A stretch of 36,625 nt of DNA from positions 1 to 36,625 of the forward strand of contig NZ_CAJXGF010000025.1 of assembly GCF_913053745.1 (NCBI RefSeq). The letters run 5' to 3'. The stretch comes from an uncultured Nitratireductor sp. GTDB lineage: Bacteria; Pseudomonadota; Alphaproteobacteria; Rhizobiales; Rhizobiaceae. The notes under the pieces are model-generated. The model ran no database searches. It was not told the DNA's origin and saw nothing but the letters and a program-made list of their open reading frames with translations. A program made the translations under genes and the position numbers. Positions 33,466-36,625 of this stretch are shown here, one piece after another (the stretch's first letter is position 1; each line of letters opens with the position of its first letter).

Positions 33466-35109
33466 GTGACCGGCAATTCTTTCGAGCGGGATCTCGACAA
33501 GACCCCCGCCAACCACCAGCCCCTGACGCCGCTTGTGCTTCTGGAACGCGCCGCGAAGGTGTTCCCCGATGAGGTGGCGATCATTCACGGCAGCCAGCGT
33601 CTCACCTATGCAATGTTCTGGGAACGCTCGGTGAAACTCGCCTCGGCCCTTGCCCGCCATGGTATCGGCAAGGGCGATACCGTGACGGTGATGCTGTCCA
33701 ACACACCGCCAATGCTGGAGGCGCATCACGCCGTGCCGATGACGCAGGCGGTTCTGCATTCGCTCAACACGCGGCTCGATGCGGCGATCATCGCTTTCCA
33801 GCTCGACCATGCGGAGAGCAGGGTGGTCATTGTCGACCGGGAGTTTTCCGGCGTGATGAAGGAGGCGCTGGCGCTGGCCGCGGTCAAGCCGCTGGTCATC
33901 GACTACGACGATCCCGAATATGCCGACGATGCACCCTATCCGAAGGGAGAGCGCATCGGCGCGGCCGATTACGAGGCGTTCGTTGCTTCGGGGGATGCGG
34001 CTTTCGCCTGGGCGATGCCGGACGACGAATGGGACGCCATTGCACTGAATTACACCTCCGGCACGACGGGCAATCCCAAGGGGGTTGTCTATCACCACCG
34101 GGGAGCGGCGTTGATGGCATATGCCAACACGGTGCATGCCGCGCTGACACGCGGGTCTGTCTATCTTTGGACCCTGCCGATGTTTCACTGCAACGGCTGG
34201 TGTTTCCCCTGGACTTTGGCGCTGACCGCCGGCACGCATGTGTGCCTGCGTTGGGTGCGTGCGAAACCGATGTATGACGCGATCGCCGATCATGGGGTGA
34301 CGCATTTGTGCGGCGCACCGGTCGTTATGTCGGCGCTGCTCAACGCGCCGGATAAGCAGAAACGGGATTTCTCGCATACCGTGATCTTTAACACGGCTGC
34401 AGCGCCGCCGCCCGAAACCGTGCTCTCGGCGATGGCCGAAGCGGGGTTTGCCGTGACGCATCTCTACGGGCTGACGGAGACCTATGGCCCGGCTGTGGTC
34501 AACGAGTGGAAGGGGGAGTGGAACGCGCTCGACGGCGGCAGCCAAGCCGCGCGCAAGGCGCGCCAGGGTGTGCGCTATGCCGCGCTCGAAGGATTGACCG
34601 TGATGGATCCGGCGACGATGACCGAGACGCCGCCGGACGGGGAGACCATCGGCGAGGTCATGTTCCGCGGCAACATCGTCATGAAGGGTTATCTAAAGAA
34701 CAAGGCGGCGACGGACGAGGCGTTCGCCGGCGGCTGGTTCCATTCGGGCGATCTCGGCGTGATGCATCCCGATGGCTACATTCAGCTCAAGGATCGCTCG
34801 AAGGACATCATCATTTCCGGCGGCGAGAACATTTCGTCCATAGAGGTGGAGGAGGCGCTCTACAAACACCCTGCCATCGCGGCCTGCGGCGTCGTGGCCA
34901 AGGCGGACGAAAAATGGGGAGAGACCCCCATCGCATTCGTTGAACTCAAGCCCGGCAAGAGTGCCACCGCTGAAGAAATCATCCAGCATTGCCGCGCTTT
35001 GCTGGCGCATTTCAAATGTCCGAGAATTGTTGTTTTCTCCGAGATTCCAAAGACTTCGACGGGAAAGATCCAGAAATTCAGACTGCGGGATCAGGCGCGG
35101 ACGCTTTAG
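33466..35109 (+). CDS. AMP-forming acyl-CoA synthetase (FadD/DmdB-like)
   Basis: A 547-residue ANL-superfamily ligase that activates a carboxylic acid as the acyl-AMP and then the CoA thioester. Motifs: P-loop YTSGTTGNPKGVVYHH (about 201-216), TLPMFHCNGW, HLYGLTETYGP (A5), GWFHSGDLGVMHPDGYIQLKDRSKDIIISGGENIS (A7-A8) and the catalytic Lys in PKTSTGKIQKFRLRD (A10). The pattern HCNGWCFPW places it near medium-chain/methylmercaptopropionate CoA ligases, but the substrate is open. The GTG at 33466 follows GGGAGGA. It may share a transcript with the permease. Confidence 0.93.
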   Translation: MTGNSFERDLDKTPANHQPLTPLVLLERAAKVFPDEVAIIHGSQRLTYAMFWERSVKLASALARHGIGKGDTVTVMLSNTPPMLEAHHAVPMTQAVLHSLNTRLDAAIIAFQLDHAESRVVIVDREFSGVMKEALALAAVKPLVIDYDDPEYADDAPYPKGERIGAADYEAFVASGDAAFAWAMPDDEWDAIALNYTSGTTGNPKGVVYHHRGAALMAYANTVHAALTRGSVYLWTLPMFHCNGWCFPWTLALTAGTHVCLRWVRAKPMYDAIADHGVTHLCGAPVVMSALLNAPDKQKRDFSHTVIFNTAAAPPPETVLSAMAEAGFAVTHLYGLTETYGPAVVNEWKGEWNALDGGSQAARKARQGVRYAALEGLTVMDPATMTETPPDGETIGEVMFRGNIVMKGYLKNKAATDEAFAGGWFHSGDLGVMHPDGYIQLKDRSKDIIISGGENISSIEVEEALYKHPAIAACGVVAKADEKWGETPIAFVELKPGKSATAEEIIQHCRALLAHFKCPRIVVFSEIPKTSTGKIQKFRLRDQARTL

Positions 35110-35147
35110 CGGACCGCCGGTATTCGATTCAAGAATATGCGTCTTTG

Positions 35148-35162
35148 TTAACCATGCATTAA
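35148..35162 (+). promoter_or_regulatory. CtrA-type box at the sRNA promoter
   Basis: TTAA-CCATGCA-TTAA matches the TTAA-N7-TTAA full CtrA site. It overlaps where a -35 would lie for a -10-like TTTACT at 35175-35180, the normal arrangement at CtrA-activated promoters. GANTC methylation sites lie at 35126-35130 and 35200-35204. Confidence 0.6.
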
Positions 35163-35186
35163 GCTTTACGTGCGTTTACTGTGTGC

Positions 35187-35282
35187 ATCCAGTGATCTGG
35201 ATTCTTACCGAGTGGCTGGAGCCATTCTGTTTGACGCCTCCCTGTTTAAACTCCTGAGAGCCGCCTTTGCGGCTCTTTTTTT
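35187..35282 (+). ncRNA. Candidate intergenic small RNA with its own terminator
   Basis: No gene lies between the acyl-CoA ligase and rcdA, but three consecutive hairpins are visible. ATCCAG/CTGGAT (35187-35202, loop TGAT) comes first, then GAGTGGC/GCCATTC (35210-35227, loop TGGA, one wobble). A single-stranded GCCTCCC segment at 35236-35242, resembling an anti-Shine-Dalgarno seed, follows. The intrinsic terminator comes last. The 5' end is inferred from a -10-like TTTACT at 35175-35180, giving about 96 nt. The shape is that of rhizobial trans-acting sRNAs such as the alpha-r families or EcpR1; I cannot assign a family by eye. It could instead be the 3' end of the ligase transcript. Confidence 0.6.
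35257..35282 (+). terminator. Strong intrinsic terminator (sRNA / ligase transcript)
   Basis: AGAGCCGC (35257-35264) and GCGGCTCT (35269-35276) around the loop CTTT, with a run of seven Ts at 35276-35282. Textbook Rho-independent terminator, 148 bases after the ligase stop. Confidence 0.92.
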
Positions 35283-35296
35283 GACCAAATTGAGTA

Positions 35297-35311
35297 TTAA
35301 CCCTTCGTTAA
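35297..35311. promoter_or_regulatory. Second CtrA-type box, upstream of rcdA
   Basis: TTAA-CCCTTCG-TTAA fits TTAA-N7-TTAA. It lies just after the sRNA terminator and 135 bases before the rcdA ATG. No clear -10 was recognised 12-14 bases downstream, so promoter function is inferred from the motif and from the nature of the gene. Confidence 0.55.
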
Positions 35312-35446
35312 GGAAGAACTTGCCAACAGCTGTGCACAGGCCCATCCTTGCATTGAGCTCCTGGCATTGAGAGTCAGGCTTACTTGTGATTGAACGCATC
35401 AGCCGGCGGTGGCCGGAAATATCGAATTTGGTGGGGCGTAAGCACA

Positions 35447-35980
35447 ATGATTGAAAGCGGGAACGGTCGCGCGACCACGATCAAGTTGGCCGAGCATCGT
35501 GTGTTCTCGGATTCGTTCAAACCTCTGTACAACCAGGGCATGAGCCTGGTTGAGGAGGCTGCCGAGTATCTTGATGGGGAGGGACGGGCCGAGGCCAAGC
35601 ATCTCACCCCCGCCGGGTCGGCGCTCTACGCCGCCGAATCCATGCGCCTGACAACCCGTCTGATGCAGCTTGCCTCCTGGCTTTTGCTGCAGCGTGCCGC
35701 CAATTCCGGCGAGATGACGCGCGAGCAGGTGGCGGCCGAGAAATCCAAAGTGCGTCTCGACACCCATTCCCCGCAGGAACAGGCCTCGGGCTGGCCAGAC
35801 CTCCCCGAGAAATTCCGCAGCCTCGTCATGCGCTCCATGCGCCTGCAGGATCTGGTGCGGCGTATGGATGAGGAAGTCTACGGCGGTGCCCCGCCGCAGG
35901 CCGAAGAGGCCGAGCTTTTCGGCAACAATCCGGTGTTCGAACAGATCACCCTTCTGAAAACAGCGTTCGGCCACCGCTGA
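35447..35980 (+). CDS. rcdA: RcdA, regulator of CtrA degradation (DUF1465)
   Basis: A 177-residue helical protein. FSDSFKPLYNQGMSLVEEAAEYLDGEGRAEAK and YAAESMRLTTRLMQLASWLLLQRAANSGEMT are the conserved DUF1465 core. In Caulobacter RcdA works with CpdR and PopA as an adaptor that delivers CtrA and other substrates to ClpXP. The extended acidic C-terminus, ending in FGNNPVFEQITLLKTAFGHR, is the usual unstructured tail. The ATG at 35447 is chosen by family length; the frame opens to 35390 with a TTG. Its end overlaps the convergent permease gene by 35 bases. A CtrA-type box upstream suggests feedback. Confidence 0.9.
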   Translation: MIESGNGRATTIKLAEHRVFSDSFKPLYNQGMSLVEEAAEYLDGEGRAEAKHLTPAGSALYAAESMRLTTRLMQLASWLLLQRAANSGEMTREQVAAEKSKVRLDTHSPQEQASGWPDLPEKFRSLVMRSMRLQDLVRRMDEEVYGGAPPQAEEAELFGNNPVFEQITLLKTAFGHR

Positions 35981-36625
35981 TCAGCCACTGAAACAGCATT
36001 TCGGTAAGCGGCAGCGCGATCAGGGCCGATGCGATGATGAGCGTGAAGGCGATGCGGCGATAGGTCCTGTCGCTGGCAATGCCATAGAGTTTTCCACCGA
36101 CGAGCAGACTGAGCATATATGGCGGGATCATTAGCACCCCCAGCATGACGCGCGGCTGCTCGAACAGTCCGGCGGCCCAAAGGCTGCCTGCGGAAAACAT
36201 TTCGGAAATCAGGAACAATGTCATCAGATTGGCGCGCACGACCGCGACCGGAAGCGTGGAGGCCATCCAATAGATGATGACGGGCGGGCCGGGGATAGCG
36301 GCAATCCCTGAAAGCGTTCCGGCAATCCCGCCGATGCCGAAGGACAGCGGCAGGCTGCGCGGCCCGTGATAGCGCCAGCCGCTGCGCAAGGTGAGCGCGC
36401 AGGCCAGGATGATGACGCAGATCGCCCAGCGCAAAACGGTTTCGTCACCGTTTTTGAGGATGTAGACGCCGAGCGGAACGAAAAGCGCGAGTCCGGCCAG
36501 GACCGGCAGGACCTCGCGCCAACGCGCGAGTTTCACCACGGGCAGCGCCACCGGAAGCGTGGGCAGCGAATCGATAATGACGAGCAGGACCACCGCCGTC
36601 ACCGGGTCGTAGAGCGCGCCCGCGA
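35946..36625 (-). CDS. TauE/SafE-family permease (5' partial)
   Basis: A TauE/SafE membrane protein truncated by the window edge. The frame continues to 36625 without a start, so the GTG at 36602 is internal. At least 225 residues are present, with hydrophobic segments such as VLPVLAGLALFVPLGVYIL and the family motif GTLSGIAAIPGPPVIIYWMAS. It is not closely similar to the permease at 32636. Its stop lies inside rcdA, giving a 35-base convergent overlap in which the C-terminal residues are read from the rcdA antisense strand. Confidence 0.88.
   Translation of the reverse strand, partial: AGALYDPVTAVVLLVIIDSLPTLPVALPVVKLARWREVLPVLAGLALFVPLGVYILKNGDETVLRWAICVIILACALTLRSGWRYHGPRSLPLSFGIGGIAGTLSGIAAIPGPPVIIYWMASTLPVAVVRANLMTLFLISEMFSAGSLWAAGLFEQPRVMLGVLMIPPYMLSLLVGGKLYGIASDRTYRRIAFTLIIASALIALPLTEMLFQWLISGGRTLFSEG

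Overview
The window is ordinary core chromosome of an alphaproteobacterium of the order Hyphomicrobiales (Rhizobiales). This rests on GC-rich coding sequence, the order hemC-hemD-mitofilin-hemY-TerB, a 6S RNA directly upstream of 5-formyltetrahydrofolate cyclo-ligase, a cysteine-free ribosomal protein L31, an RcdA (DUF1465) cell-cycle gene with CtrA-type boxes, and a nested palindrome of the kind scattered through rhizobial genomes. Genus cannot be fixed. No phage, plasmid, transposase, CRISPR array, tRNA or rRNA was seen.

Layout. 1-1810 (+): 3' part of ftsY with a hexanucleotide repeat, then a YciB-type membrane protein. 1826-5762 (-): tsaD-gpsA-YciI-EVE-ETF-beta-type lysine methyltransferase-DUF1761. 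5856-12096 (+): hemC, hemD, mitofilin, hemY, a TerB-like protein and a class I glutamine amidotransferase. 12150-14711 (-): MoxR ATPase, GNAT acetyltransferase and CoxE-like VWA protein. 14764-17508 (+): palindromic repeat, 6S RNA, 5-FCL, YmdB-type phosphodiesterase, TerC. 17512-18318 (-): exported MBL-fold protein. 18469-19595 (+): YebC regulator and a selenoprotein-W-like Rdx protein. 19645-19866 (-): rpmE. 20072-21889 (+): MsbA-type ABC exporter.

22093-25267 (-) is the most accessory-looking part. It holds a flavoprotein dehydrogenase, an FCD-type GntR regulator and an iodotyrosine-deiodinase-like nitroreductase. TTGTC-N-GACAA motifs upstream of the regulator and the nitroreductase suggest one local regulon. 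25347-32360 (-) carries carboxypeptidase Taq, an ExbB/MotA-like plus MotB/OmpA-like pair, suhB, efp, a Sel1-repeat protein and a ThiE-like protein. 32636-35109 (+) holds a TauE/SafE permease and an acyl-CoA ligase. The 35110-35446 intergenic region carries a probable structured sRNA with its own terminator, a CtrA-type box at its inferred promoter, and a second such box before rcdA. The window ends inside a second TauE/SafE gene on the minus strand.

The non-coding gap 32361-32635, between the ThiE-like gene and the TauE permease, shows nothing recognisable beyond being a divergent promoter region. The gap 21890-22092 is convergent and holds only GC-rich inverted repeats without a T tract. The best leads for something undescribed are the 35148-35282 sRNA candidate and the deiodinase-like/GntR/flavoprotein cluster.
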